Positions 31,425 to 43,733 are shown, numbered from the stretch's first letter. The stretch: DNA of 64,000 nucleotides from Fistulifera solaris (GCA_030295235.1 AP026137.1:1054001-1118000), one strand, 5' to 3'. The notes: a model not told the origin generated them from the letters alone. Translations and numbers: made by a program.

Positions 31425-32930
31425 CAGCTGGTGTCCGATCGTCTCAACTCCATGTAGCCCTCGTAGAAGCCTACCACAACGGAAAAAACATGATTTGAGT
31501 ACCGGTCCAAAAACTCCTCCAAACTCTTTTTATCGCGACAAATTTCGTGTTGTTTTGACGATGCCGATCATACCATTCGATCACTGATAACTCGTTCTAA
31601 ACATCTCACCTCGTGGATCTAAAAACATATACTGTGTAACTTTTAATTTCGCGTCGAACGGTATAACTTGATCCACGAGATCAGATCATGACGGACTTCA
31701 AAAACATCGCAAGAACAAGGCACTCACTTGTTGGTCAAGTTGAATTGGACGATTGTCATGAATACGTTGATCTGTGACGAAATTTTCTTTCCGTTTCTTA
31801 TCAAATACAGCCCATTTTCGGCAATTACGTTCAAGAGGGACTTTAGACGTGCCAATTTTGTCCGATCAATCCTATTCGAAGTCCCTCATTAAATGCCTCA
31901 TGTTGGTCTTCCGGAAGTTTACCGTAATCAAATCAAGGTATTATGACCAAATAAAGAAAGCAAGCGCGCGGTTCATTATAACTTCGGCAAGCTCTTATGA
32001 AGAGAGGACTTGGGGCGATGGCAATCATAAACGACCTCGAAAAGATAGTAAAGAAGTTAAAGACTTCCGCTGTGTCATGAATTTTGACGGGTGTTTCGTC
32101 AGGGCAGTGGTGAATACAAAACGCAAATAATCTTTGATGAGAAAGCAGCTTGAGACATCAAATGAGTGGAGCGATTACCAGCCATCAGATAGAGAATTTG
32201 ACGAGGAACTGGCATAACTAATAATTTTATATACTAATTTGTCAATATTTACATCGTGTTTGCTTACTGGTGATAGAGTTCTGCTTCAGACTGAGTAAAC
32301 TATTAAATATAATTATGAACAATGATGTATTTTAGTCAAACAAACCTATACAAGTGGGAATCGTCAGCCTGCATAACATAGTTAACATGACTCATGACTG
32401 ACTAGTGACTGAGGCGAAAATCTAGGTTAATCTCATTTCAAGGTCAAGAAAACACGAAATCGAACCAGCTAACCGTAGATTATATTCCTACATGTGTAAA
32501 ATTGTCAACAGAAGGAATAAAATGTAATTGAAATTGAGTTCATGATTATTCTTTCTTAGATTCTTTACTTTCAATTGACTCCTACGGAGAAATGGGACGT
32601 AGAAAATGTACTACACGTAGATTTTCGTACGAGGGTAGATGGTGCTGTGACGATCGGACACCAGCTGTACAAGTATGCAAGTTTGATTTCCTTTTGCTCT
32701 CTAAGAGGTACAGCGTACAGTACAGCTACAGCTGGTGTCCGATCGTCTCAGCACAAAGTAGCTCTCGTACAAACATACCACGACGAACAAAAAATGATTT
32801 GAGTACCGGATCAAAAACTCCTCCAAACTCTTTTTATCAGCGACAAGTCTCGTGTTGTTTTGACGCTGCCAATCATAGCATTTAATCATTGATATTTCGT
32901 TGTGAACTTCTAGTCTCGTGCCAATGTCAT
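31425..32930. repeat. Direct repeat pair of about 200 bp, 1.3 kb apart, with degraded interior
   Basis: Copies at about 31425-31620 and 32725-32925 share GCTGGTGTCCGATCGTCTCA, ATGATTTGAGTACCGG, AAAAACTCCTCCAAACTC and CGTGTTGTTTTGACG, with many differences. The interior has no convincing coding sequence. This could be a decayed non-autonomous element with long direct termini, or two insertions of the same repeat; no TG...CA ends or target duplications are evident. Confidence 0.6.
32649..32747. repeat. 21-bp perfect inverted repeat (hairpin) at repeat terminus
   Basis: Arm 32649-32669 is the exact reverse complement of arm 32727-32747 (which begins TACAGCTGGTGTCCGATC), separated by 57 bp. Pairing extends outward imperfectly to GTACGAG/CTCGTAC. 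The right arm alone also begins the 31.43-kb copy of the surrounding repeat. Confidence 0.85.
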
Positions 32931-33498
32931 TCAACTGCGAATATTGATTGTAATTACGAGTAAATAAAGTTGCAACAACGATGATTCTGATTTATTTGTT
33001 AAATTTTTTTTATTTTCACGTCGAAAAGCCGAGGATCGACACCATGATTTTCCACTATAAAACGGAGTGTGGGTTTACGCCAGCCAAGACTGGATTGTAC
33101 AGTAGTCATGAACCGAACAACAAAAGGTTCCGTTTTGCGTCTCTCGCGTCCGTCCAATGTCATTCAACTGCAAGTATTGATTCTAATTACGAGTAAATAA
33201 AGTTGCAACAATGATGATTCTGATTTATTTGTTAAAATTTTTTTTATTTTCACGTGGAAAAGCCGAGGATCGACACCATGATTTTCCACTATAAAACGGA
33301 GTGTTAGTTTACGCCAGCCAAGACTGGATTGTACAGTAGTCATGAACCGAACAACAAAAGGTTCCGTTTTGCGTCTCTCGCGTCCGTCCAATGTCATTCA
33401 ACTGCAAGTATTGATTGAAATTACGAGTAAATAAAGTTGCAACAATGATGATTCTGATTTATTTGTTAAATTTTTTTTATTTTCACGTCGAAAAGCCG
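32921..33498. repeat. 233-bp tandem repeat, about 2.5 copies
   Basis: The marker TCATTCAACTGC starts at about 32927, 33160 and 33394. Each unit contains GAGTAAATAAAGTTGCAAC, GAAAAGCCGAGGATCGACAC and AAAAGGTTCCGTTTTGCG. Units one and two are almost identical; the third ends abruptly at about 33498. Confidence 0.9.
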
Positions 33499-33671
33499 AA
33501 CAAAACTCCACCATGGGCGCGACGGCGACGATAGGGGGGCGACGCGAGGCAAACTTGAGCAAACAAATGCTAATAATGTAAGTCAATAATCTTTATCTAT
33601 TCGCTATCTGTAATACAAGCAATCTACGCAATAAGATGTTGATCAACGAAACAGCAATGAACTAAATGAGG

Positions 33672-34830
33672 TTACAAAACTACTCTTTCTTTTCGATTAT
33701 GAACGTCCTCCTCGCGTTCTTCTTCCTGCCTTGCAAGCACCAAACACGGCGTCGGCGGTGTTACAGGAGCAGAAACCGGCTTAGGGACAGGAGCATTCGC
33801 AAGTGTAGGTGAACTGACTCCCACTGTACATGAATTCCCTTTGCATTTAAGACCGTTGCAACAATCTCGATCGGATTGACATCCCCAAGACAAGGCGTTG
33901 CAATTCGTTAAGGCGCCGTTGGCTAGCCAAATGAAATCGCCGTCGCAAGCATTGCACGTTGCCTCTGTTGTACCACACCAAGATGCATCGCAGCTTTTGA
34001 AAGAACTCGAGCAACAACCTGTAGTCGGAGAAGCGACCGGTGATGACTCGACGGGCGATGAAGCCGGTGATGTGACGGGGGAACCAGCCGGAGACGAAGC
34101 TGGTGATGTGACAGGGGAACCAGCCGGAGAAGTCGCGGGTGACCGCTCGGGCACACAGGAACTGCCACTGCATCTAAGTCCGTCACAGCAATCTGTATCT
34201 TTGTAGCATCCCCAAGTCCTCGGGTTGCAGTTCGACATGGGTCCGTTCCATAGCCAGGTATAATCGATGCCGCATGCCTCACAAGCTGCTTCCGTCTCTC
34301 CGCACCACTTTGCATCGCAATCTTTGAAAGAGCCAGAGCAGCATCCGGGCCCACTAGAGGGAGGGAGAGGCGAAGAAACTGGAGAAGTTGCTGGACTGGT
34401 GGGTGCTGTAGGACGATAGGACCCACGGGGCAATCGTACTCGGTGCACGCACCGTCGGGACCTCGACAGTAGGGTGGTGTACTAGTGCTCGGAAACAGCG
34501 GAAAAATTTGAATCGAATATTTTTGAACCGGTTTTGGTCGAATCGGTTTTGAAACCGTTTAGTCAAATGTCCCGCAACCACCGTAGAAATAGCCAAAAAC
34601 GTCGTCTTTCCACTTTCAATGACGCCGAATAGGGCAAAATGTACTCTTTGGATACCGCTACGATCACTCCGGTACTCGATAAAATGAAACGGTTTCAAGA
34701 AATTCCAACCAATTTCATAATTTTATGGGTAATATTCGGTTTGAAACGGTTTCGCCCCAAACCGTTCCGAGCACTATGGTGTACACTCGCACTGACACGT
34801 TTTCCCGTTGAACTTTCCAAACACCAGTCG
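33672..34830 (-). pseudogene. 3' fragment of a CE4 deacetylase paralogue, interrupted by a transposon
   Basis: Open text up to 34448 encodes two Cys-rich modules (GCCSGSFKDCDAKWCGETEA... and GCCSSSFKSCDASWCGTTEA...) with Ser/Pro linkers, as in the C-terminal region of the intact deacetylase gene 1.4 kb away. Upstream, the homologous YCRGPDGACTEYDCPVG segment is out of frame because of an 8-bp insertion (34408-34423). It is then split by a 294-bp hAT-like element, and homology resumes as FGKFNGKTCQCECT before fading at about 34830. The NodB catalytic domain is absent. I call it a non-functional remnant. The two modules could in principle still be expressed from another start, but no signal peptide is present. 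Confidence 0.75.
34483..34776. mobile_element. hAT-like MITE, 294 bp (copy 1)
   Basis: Termini TAGTGCTCGGAA...TTCCGAGCACTA are inverted repeats. Identical 8-bp target duplications TGGTGTAC lie at 34475-34482 and 34777-34784. The interior is AT-rich with repeated AAACCGTTT/AAACGGTTT motifs. There is no coding capacity. It is inserted in the deacetylase-like fragment; a second copy is at 56771-57067. Confidence 0.93.
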
Positions 34831-35426
34831 CATGACGTCAACCTGATACAAAACAGTAGTGAAGTTTGCTTTTTCACAGAAGTGTGTAGCCTGTCACTGC
34901 CTTAAATGCAGTCACGACCGTGCGAAAAGATATCATTATTTAAGATCCATCATATTTTGTGTCCTACATTTTTAGCCATCAGGACTTAAAGCGCCATTTA
35001 AAAACCATCTAAGTCTACATCATCCTTCGTAGAAAACGGGGAAGATCCTAATTGAGTATGAAGTAAGTAGTAGATTTATCTCCGTTGTAAGTTGTTAAGT
35101 ACAGTTCTGTGTACTTTGGACGAGATAACTCAGCCAATCCCGATTACAGTTTAGAGTACAGTCGAAATGTAGTCTTGTTTGTTTGTAAAAGTTCTTTTGG
35201 TACTGGAAGACATTTTGATACTTTATAACGGTGAGACATGTGTTTTGTGTTTTGTGTTTTGTTCCACAACAGGAAATCTCAACAGCTTCGCAACAGTTAC
35301 AAAAATACAGTCTTTGAATCATATTCGTTTCATTTCTAATATTCATTTATTGTTTTGATTTATAATATAAGCAGACTCTATCAGCGGATACGATGAAAGA
35401 AAAGGAATGACGGGTGCGGCATTCGA
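34831..35426. other. Intergenic, no gene seen
   Basis: AT-rich sequence including a (TGTTTTG)n-like stretch at about 35240-35262. Separates the pseudogene from the intact deacetylase gene. Confidence 0.5.
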
Positions 35427-36898
35427 TTACTCGGACGTACACGAACTTCCAAGGCATTTGAGTCCTTCACAGCAATCTTCATCAGCCGAACATCCCCACA
35501 ATTTGGCTTTGCAATCATCGTTTAAAGCGCCTTTCGATAGCCATTTCATTCCTCCAGTACAAGCATTACACGCTGCCTCGGTTTTTCCGCACCATGTTGC
35601 ATCGCAATCCTTAAAAGAGCCAGAGCAGCATCCTTTTACACTGGAAGGAGAAGTGACTGGTGATTTATCGACCGGAGAGGTCGCTGGACTGGTGGGTGCT
35701 GTAGGACCCACGGGGCAATTGACGAATTCAGTGCAAGCTCCGTCGGGGCCTCGACAGTAGGGCGCAGTGCAATCGCACTGGCAAGTTTCTCCGTTGAATT
35801 GTCCGAACATGCAGCCCGTATCACGAGGCGCAAAGCATAGCTTTTGTTCAGGGCAGCTTTGCACATATTGCGATGCCGGAACCGGGTTTTGCATCCACTG
35901 CAAAGTTTCATAGGATGTGACAAAGAAGACATCTTCGTAGGTGTCCATGATTTCTTGAATCCAAGACGCAAAGACGTCCCCGTTTGCCACCAGCCACGAT
36001 GCATGGAAGAAGAGTCCAAGAGGCGCTCGATTTCCGTTGTAGCGTTTCAAGAAATTGGGATGAATCAAATCGGTGATGACGGCGATTCCGCCTTTGGGAT
36101 TGGGATAGTCCATGGGGATCTCGGCTTGATTGTTCGCGTCGTACAGAGACCACATAGGTATCTCCCAAAGACCAGGAGCAGGGGATATTTGAACGCTTGG
36201 TTTGACGGTCTGAAACTGATCGATGTTTGGTTGTTCGAGAGTGAAAGGCCACGTGTGATTGCGGCCTCTCTGATTTGCCGTATGATCGACCGGAGCTATC
36301 GACGAATCGTAGAGAAAGCCCAGCTGATGCAAGTTTTGGAGCGTGCTATCATCCCAGTTAAGGAATGGAGTCCGGAAGCCTCTCATTTCTTCCGCGGGGA
36401 CACCGCATTCATCCGAGAGCCAATCAACAGCCCCCTGAATCTGTGTCATATTCGGCAAACCGATATGATTGAGAGTATGCGTCGCGATTTCGTGTCCTCC
36501 CTGTCGCAGTCCTTGCACGTACTCGCATTTTGTGTTGGTCCCTTCAATCGAGACGTAGAACGTCGCTTTCAATTTACAGCCCGTATGAGGATCTTTCGTT
36601 TGAGCGATTTTCGAAAAGAGAAAGGAAGCGTACGGAGTTATCGCGTCATCAAACGTAATTGCTAAAAACAAAGGAGTGTCTTCAATTGCAATTACATCGG
36701 AGAATGGAAGGCGAGAAATGGGGAAAGTCACTTGAGCCTGTTATGTTTTATTAAACAGATGCGGAATACAATGAGATACTTTTCTTTGTGAAAGCTACAT
36801 TCAGAATGCGATTGGTGTGTAAATACCTGAGCAAAACATCCTAAGATGATCAATAGCAGTGAAGTCATGAAGCTCATTGTCTTTGTTGTTGCTGTCAT
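35427..36898 (-). CDS. Secreted CE4 polysaccharide (chitin-type) deacetylase with Cys-rich C-terminal module
   Basis: Spliced 460-residue protein. Exon 1 (36827-36898) encodes the signal peptide MTATTKTMSFMTSLLLIILG; an 89-bp intron 36738-36826 (GTATTT...AACAG) leads to exon 2 in phase. The NodB/CE4 domain shows motif 1 TFDDA (about residues 52-56), motif 2 HEIATHTLNH (about 106-115, metal-binding HxxxH) and motif 3 GFRTPFL, then WEIPMW and RYNGNRAPLGLFFHASW. Such enzymes remove N-acetyl groups from chitin-like polymers outside the cell. An EGF-like Cys segment (FNGETCQCDCTAPYC), a Thr/Ser/Pro linker and a 60-residue Cys-rich module (GCCSGSFKDCDATWCG...DCCEGLKC) that probably binds carbohydrate follow. 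The substrate is inferred from family only. Confidence 0.88.
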
Positions 36899-38133
36899 AA
36901 CTTGTGTGTGTGTTTTGTTCTCTTTTTGTTGGCGGGTTTGAATTGTTCGCAAATACTAAAAAATGAGCAGTACCGGTATCTTTGATTGCTAGCTAATGGT
37001 TGCTCGCTGCTTGATTTTAAATCATGGGCGTCTTTAAAGAAACAGCAATCAGGAAACGTTTTGGGTTTTGAATTACATTGGATTGTTGGTCTCAGGAAAA
37101 ATGAACGAATATATAAAGCTAAATGAGATCGTTCAATGTATTAAGGCTCTATACACTCCATCTTGACTTAAGCATGCTCGTATACATAAGATCGTCCGAT
37201 ACCAGTTTCCGTTTGTGTTTTAAGTTGGTTGAGGAGTCTTTATCCTTTGATTGTTTGCGGTTAAGGCGCGATACTTATGCCTACATCACAACGAAACTAT
37301 TCTAAGAGTAAACCACGCTTTCGTTCTCTACCTGTTTTGTGATTCGTACTCGTGAAACACTATAGCATAACTGTAAACTCTGAATTCAAGTCAGTTCATC
37401 GTCTCGCAACGCAAAGTTACCATCAAGGGGATTTTGTTATCTGCGAAATTGTCGGCGACAGAATGAAGGGTCAAGAAAGGCTTCTTCGTCAAATTAGTAA
37501 TGATTTTGAGCCTGTCGACATCTCGTAGGCGATACAGCAGCAAATCTCGTCTGCAGTAACTCTGTGTTGCCCTTATCAAAGCTTCATCGCTTATTGAAAT
37601 GAATATAATACACAAATGGAAATGAATGATGAATATGATGAACATAAATTTGTGTTTGTCTCGTGACTGAAATTTTTTAATTTAGCCGGGAAAAAAGTAA
37701 TCTACATTTTGACCTATAGTGCTTTGTGTGAAGCCCTTTCGAACGGAAAGTCGACGCAATTAACCGATCGGCGATCGGTCACTTGCAAGTGGAAAATGTC
37801 AACAAAAAGGATGTTTACGCTCGTCTCAAGCATGATGACAACCATTTTAAACTCCAACCACGAGAAAGACAACAGATGCGACGTTTCGAATGTCTACGCG
37901 TAATTTACGTAGCCGCCGTAGGAAATTTATCTCTATAGGAGAACCCGGATGTGACATAACCGTGATGTATGCTTCCGGCACTCACAACGGACATTGTTTG
38001 TCCGTTGTTATCGCCTTGTCCGCCGTAATACATCACGGACGACGACTACTTGTAATTTTGTCAAAAGTTCTCTCGTCTCTTTCTTGTGATTATTTGTCTC
38101 TGAATACATGTATCGTCATAAAGGAACGCTCCA
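36899..38133. other. Divergent promoter region
   Basis: Lies between the deacetylase gene (minus) and the OSCA-like gene (plus). No coding sequence seen. CA/TG-rich TTGTGTGTGTGTTTTG at about 36900-36915 is near the deacetylase start. It contains the satellite-related segment described separately. Confidence 0.5.
37876..37955 (+). repeat. Diverged copy of part of the 215-bp satellite unit
   Basis: GATGCGACGTTTCGAATGTC, then TACGYGTAATTTACGTAGC, GTAGGAAATTTA and GGAGAACCCGGAT align in order with the satellite unit (TGCAACGCTTCGGAATGTC, ATTTCACGTAGC, AAGGAAATTTA, GGGGAACCCGGAT). It is located about 180 bp upstream of the OSCA-like start codon. Confidence 0.75.
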
Positions 38134-41100
38134 ATGACGACTCTATCCTCTTTAGGATTTACGATGGTCGGCGCCGGCGGAATGGGAGCTATCGCGGTTA
38201 CTTTATTCGGTTTTGCCGTCAAACGGAGATCGCCCTTTATTGCCCCTCGCGCTACGGCACGCCCCGCTTCTGTTATTTATCGCGGAGAACGTAATCCTTG
38301 GACGGGATGGATCCCTGAAACAATGAACTGGACGTATCATGAAATGCTGCAAGGAGTTGCTGGAACAGGAACAAGAAAACAAGGAGAGCATGGACGATTG
38401 TTAAATGTCACGCTCGATGGAATTGTTGTGCTGCGATTTCACGCCTTGTGTATGCGTGTTGCCTTGTTTGCGACTGTTTTATTTCTATTCATACTGCTGC
38501 CTCTTTATGCGACAGCAGGCTGTGCGGATGCGCCGCAGTGGAAGGGTTGTGCCGGCACAAACGGCACTTTTACGGATTACGAACGCCTCACAATGGCCAA
38601 CATTCCTTCCGTATTCACACCCACCTATTCCAACAAAACCACAGGAACACCCGATGTCACCAGTGTCCGCGCTCGACTATTTACGGTTGTTTTAGTCTTT
38701 TGGGCGGTCGTCATTTACACTTGTTGGCAATTGCGCCAGGAATGGCGAGAAATATTGGCAATGCGCAGAGTATACTATCTTGAACACGATGTTTGGGGAG
38801 CCAGGCAAGAAGAATTGAAGGAAACACTTTTATATAAATCTACGGAACCAGTTCATCACAGAAGCAATAAATCGAGCAGTACGCACTGTGATCAAGATGA
38901 ACCGCATTTAATCCATCGTGATCCGTGGATTCCTCATCCGGAACCAAGAGAAACGGTCCCCAACGTCGCATTGTACAGTTTGTTAGTCGGATGTTTGCCT
39001 TCTTTGCCGGATCATTTGTCGAAACAGCAGGCATTGCAAGCTGAACAAGATCAGCAGCAGCCATCGTCGTTACTGGATTGGCAACTGGAAATGGCGGTCA
39101 CTTTCTTTGACCATTGCATACCCAACAATCCTGGTTTCAGCTCCAGCGTTGCTGCGGTCACTATTATGCCATCGCCACAATTGTTAAGTAAAGCATGGCG
39201 AAAATGGTACACAGCAGCGGCAAAATTGCGACGGTTGCGGTTCATACGTGATGTAATTGCGCAAAGGAGGAAATACGAAATTGCCATGCATGCACGAGAA
39301 GAGGCTGATATTGAAAGAGGCGACCGATCAGACGACCGCGGAATAGAACAAGCCAAAGACGCTGTCTATGATCGTGACGAGCAGTGCGACGGCAATGATG
39401 ACCTGGGTATTGATTCAGAGGATACCTTTTCACTTCCATTCGATCTGTATGGCGATGATCCAAGTAATCCCAACGCTGGTATTTATCAAGACCCCACTCG
39501 TTATAAAGACTACTACCGTGCAGTATTGGGAATACTCGATGAAAATGACGATGTTTACGAATTTTTAAAGTTTGGACCGGAGCAAGCTGCTGTGTACAGC
39601 CGCGAGTTCGCTCAAGCTGCTGCACCATGCTGTCCACGGGGCTGCTTCGAATCGTACATTCGTGACAGCATGAGCATTGATGAGCTTGTCGATTTGGAAC
39701 AAGACTTGGCTGAGCAAGTGCATGCGGCAAATCTGGAACTAAAACGAGCGCGCCAAAAAGCTGCTGCCCTGCAAATACCCGGGAATTCACCGAGTCAACA
39801 AGCTGCCTTGATCCAATCGAGCTCAGTTTCTCTACCAACGTTGAATTTAGAAGGCAGTAGACACTTCCAAGACACAATTTTTCGTAAATCTGAGCGTCGG
39901 TCTAAGCCCGCTTGGGACTATTTTGTTTCGCGTGACAATACACTGGAATCAAAGTTATATCAGAAACGAAAAGAGAAGTCTCAAGCTGAATTTACGCCCA
40001 ATTATAAAAGCAGCGCAGCGTTGCGAATCGAAACCATTCCCAGTGTCGAAAGTGCGGTGTCGCAAGAGCAGCAAGATGTATCAACCTCGGAATGGGATCA
40101 AGTTGTTGCATTGTTACAGGAACAGCAACAATCCGTCCGCAGCGGCAGCGGATCCATGAGACTTCCTGATGGTCGGTGGCAGTGGCCATCCTGGAAAACA
40201 CTATGGGGAGCGACACGAAAAACTCCAGCAAAAGCATGGCGTACGAACAAAGCTGTAGTCGAAAGCTTGTCACGAGATTCGACGTATGCAGTCGTAACGT
40301 TCACTTCGCGGCAGGCAGCCATTGCGGCGCGCCATTGTCTAACCGATGGTCGCGCCGCAAACCGATGGCTGACTTTGAAAGAACTGCCGATCCCTCCGCT
40401 CGCCGACGCACCGTCTTGCAATATAATGGCATGTAGAAACTGCTGTCGTCCGCTGGCTCTGGGTGCGAATGAAAGGCAGAAAAACATTCGCCTCATGATC
40501 GCCTTGGCAGTGTTGGCGGTTATCTACACACTGTACACGATTCCATTGACGGCGGCTTCGGAATTCTTTTCCCCTTCCCAATTGAATATGTTGTTTCCTG
40601 AACTCAAGGATTTGTCCGATCAATATGGATGGCATTTGTCTGGGTTACTATCTGGTCTTATCAGTGCGATTGTTTATACAACATTCTTCGCGTTGTGTCC
40701 ACTTCTATTCAAAGCCATTGCTAATTTTGGAAGTAAGGCTACCAGTGTTGCGGGCGCAGAATTCCGTGCACTTCAGTACTATTGGTGGTTTATGGTCTTG
40801 ACTGCTTTTTCCGGACAGATTCTGGCCAAGATGACGCTCAGTGCATTCAACGAAGGCTTGAACGTTGGAAGCGATCTTCAAAGTATTGTCCGAGATATTT
40901 CGCAAACGATTCCTTCTAAAGTTGCTCCTGTGTGGCTGAACTGGATTTTTGTTTCGGATGCTGGCAGTGTTGCCATTCCAGTACTTACTCCAAGTGAACA
41001 CGTTTCTGTTTTCCTTTTTCCGAATGCACTGCTGTGCACGAATGGTGATGGGAGGCGGCCCTGGTTGCACCATGCCCTATCGGATCTACGTCGATAGCGG

Positions 41101-41935
41101 TGTGGTTTTTATGTGCATTTACGCATTGGGACCCGCAGTGCCTCTCGTAGCCCCAGCAGCCTTCGTCTACTTTTTTGTCTGTCAGCCATTGTTACGAAGG
41201 AATTTAATCTATGTGTATCGACCCAAATACGATGGAGGCGGGCTTCGTTGGCCATTCTTGTTCGACATGATCATCTCTTCGATGATGCTGGGTAGCATTT
41301 TACTTGCCGGACAAATGGGACTAAAGGAAGGCCTTGTACCTGCTGGATTAGCAGCTAGTACTATGTTCCCAATCTTGCTGTTCCAGCGTGATATGCAGAA
41401 ATCTTATCTACGAGCCTTTCAAGATGCCGCGCTGTTGCAAACAAGTTTGTTGGATGGCTGGAATGCGACTCAGACGTCGAGTATGAGTGAGCGTGAAGAG
41501 TTTCGCCGGTTCTTAGTGGATGCGCACAAAGCTGCATACGTGCCCGTTTGTTTGGCAGCTACCGACACGGATGACTTCCTCACAGCTGAACCGGCTTTAG
41601 TGGTTCCATTGGAGACGGACTCTGATGCCCCTATGCCTAAAGCTACGCCACCAGCTTCATCGCCATCGGAGAACAGTATCTTGTTTTCACCCGACTCGGC
41701 CAGCGTGGATTTGCTTGAGTTTCGATCAAATTCCTTACAACGTCGGTCCTCACAACAATTCGGAGCAACTCTCCGACGCATGCCTCTCATGGCTTCAACA
41801 CAACAATCTAGTTTCGCCGAGAGCACACCCCGTCATTCGTCCTCGTCTCAGTTAAGCAATAGACCCAGGATGTCATCGTTCAGTTTGCCGAAACCAGTCG
41901 AATCATCATTCAAGAAACCATTGAAGAGCGTGTAA
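38134..41935 (+). CDS. OSCA/CSC1/TMEM63-type mechanosensitive ion channel (one phase break)
   Basis: About 1,265 residues from ATG 38134. The first membrane segment (FTMVGAGGMGAIAVTLFGFAV), further segments in LFATVLFLFILLPLYATA and VLVFWAVVIYTCW, a long cytosolic loop with an RRM-like strand (STYAVVTFTSRQAAIAARHC), then the seven-helix channel domain (RLMIALAVLAVIYTLYTIP, FQYLLQVNTFLF, GGGPGCTMPYRIYVDSGVVF, PAFVYFFVCQPLLRRNLIYVY). This is the RSN1_TM/PHM7_cyto/RSN1_7TM order of OSCA channels, which conduct cations under membrane tension. Frame 1 continues as unrelated text to 41097. Conserved sequence resumes in frame 2, and removing one T from the T5 run 40946-40950 joins them within WLNWI/LFRMLAVLPFQ. 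The Ser-rich C-terminal tail is about 130 residues. Membrane location in the cell is not predictable. Confidence 0.85.
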
Positions 41936-43733
41936 GATGTTAATTTGCTTGCTCTGGTTGTGGACTTCAAAAGGCTGAGTTAATAGATAAAAGCTATTGA
42001 AGCTTGATAAGTTCTAGTTAAAAAAGCATTTTTGCCTGTCTTAAAGGAAGGTTTCGATGCTTTGTCGATCCCTTTCCATCATCGAGGCGTGCAATCACTC
42101 GAGCTACCACGATTCGAGACGCATGCTTTGAAACGCGATGCCCTTTTCACATATGAGTTCGTATATGGAGCCAGCGAGTGCCTTAACATTCCATCATTAA
42201 TTGTTCACGAAGCTTGAACACCATGATAAAAGGATCAAGCGACAAGAGACGAGAGCACACGAGATACGAGGCAAGCGATTAGATGCTGTCAAACACCTTC
42301 ACATAAAGTTACGAGGACGGAAGGACGGAAGTAGGCTTTAGCTTCCTGAAAAAAGATTGGTGTCCATTTTTAGTGATCACTGATTGCGACCCGTGAATGG
42401 GGCACGATGTGCAATGATGCACAACGATCGCTGGAACTGTTGCCGACGAACTGCAAAACAGCAGATGGAAAACTGAAACCAAGAACTAACACGTGTGTTC
42501 TTGAGCGTCTTTGAAAGATAACTTGTTCTTTATAGAAAGTCGGCTCACAAGATGCACAGGATTTCATTGGTCTCTCGTTTCTTTCGCGTTGCTTTAGCTC
42601 TCTCTCTAGCTAGAAAGAAAGAAAAAATTCAACCTTTGGTTTTTGTGAGAAGCCTTGTGTTTTCACGATTAAATCTGCTACAGTAATGCGGACTTTGTTG
42701 TTTCTAGACGTACAGACGTACACTATATAATTATAGAAGCGATGACACAGAAGTGTAAAGTGTATAGCTTTTCTAGAATATCCGGTACTCCCACCGTCAA
42801 ACGTCAAACTGGAAGTGGTTTCTTCCTTTTTTACATACAGTAGGGAAGACGCCATTAAGTAATCTCTTCAACTCTTCAAGGTAAATTGCAAATTGCGGAA
42901 CAAGAAGCAGGCTTGGAGGCTTGGCGCTTGCGGTGAGCGGCGAAGTACCTGGTCACCTTATAGCCTGTAAGTTACTATGAGTTAAACAGTCGACAATCGA
43001 CAACGAGAAAATCTATGCAATTATGCAATATTTATATTTCAAAAAGCCAGTTAAATTTATTTGTGAGAAATTGAAGATAAACAATGATAAAATCTGTCGA
43101 AAGTCAAAATTGCATTCTGACTTTAGGAAAGAAGGAATAAATATTAGGATTATTAGTATTATAGGGAAAAACAACTGTTTCACTTTTCGTTGTCCATCCT
43201 GGTCGAACCGGAGAGTCCGAATTCCGCAAGACTACATGTTTACTACTAACGTGTGTGTGTACCTTTTTAATCCGTCATCCGTCATCCGTCAAATAATAAA
43301 CGATAAACGATGCCCATCGCAATTCTTTACTGTATGGGCTAAACTACTATATGATCTACATTGTACGCGTTCCGAAAACAAGTTCCGATTCGCTACGGTC
43401 GTGATTGAAAAAATTTGAAACGACGATGACTATAGTTACAGAATGTACTCGATTGACACCTGTGACATATGCGATAAGGTTGCAAAAGCCGAAACCTTTT
43501 TGTTGTCACGAAAGGTTTGCTTACCAAATCACGAACTCACGTTTTAGTTACTCTCTATACCAAGAATCGTGATTCGAAATAGAAAGAGACAGAATAAATA
43601 ATGATGGAACATTGGTATTTGCATGTCCCATGCCAAGATCCGCGAAAAGAGAAAGGCAAAAGCGGCTCACAACTTGATGAGCGCTCCTCTTTCATCTCAT
43701 CACACAATTTTCTTTTTAAAAGCAAGAGAGATC
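41936..43733. other. Intergenic, no gene seen
   Basis: About 1.8 kb of AT-rich sequence. Short open frames lack protein character. Contains TCCGTCATCCGTCATCCGTC at about 43271-43290 and CTCTCTCTAGCTAG at 42600. The final part is the leader of the two-domain deacetylase gene. Confidence 0.5.

Noticed and set aside
31774-32130. 118-codon plus-strand open frame
   Set aside because: Lies in the repeat remnant, has basic low-complexity composition and no recognisable domain.
31425-32930. LTR retrotransposon defined by the direct repeat pair
   Set aside because: No TG...CA ends, primer-binding site, target duplication or reverse-transcriptase text. Kept only as an unnamed repeat.
40946-40950. Programmed ribosomal frameshift at the OSCA T5 run
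   Set aside because: No slippery heptamer with a following structured element was noticed, and the same kind of break occurs in many unrelated genes here.
38134-41097. OSCA-like gene ending at 41097 plus a second independent gene at 40949
   Set aside because: Conserved channel sequence passes from one frame to the other at a T5 run without interruption, so one gene with a phase break is the better reading.
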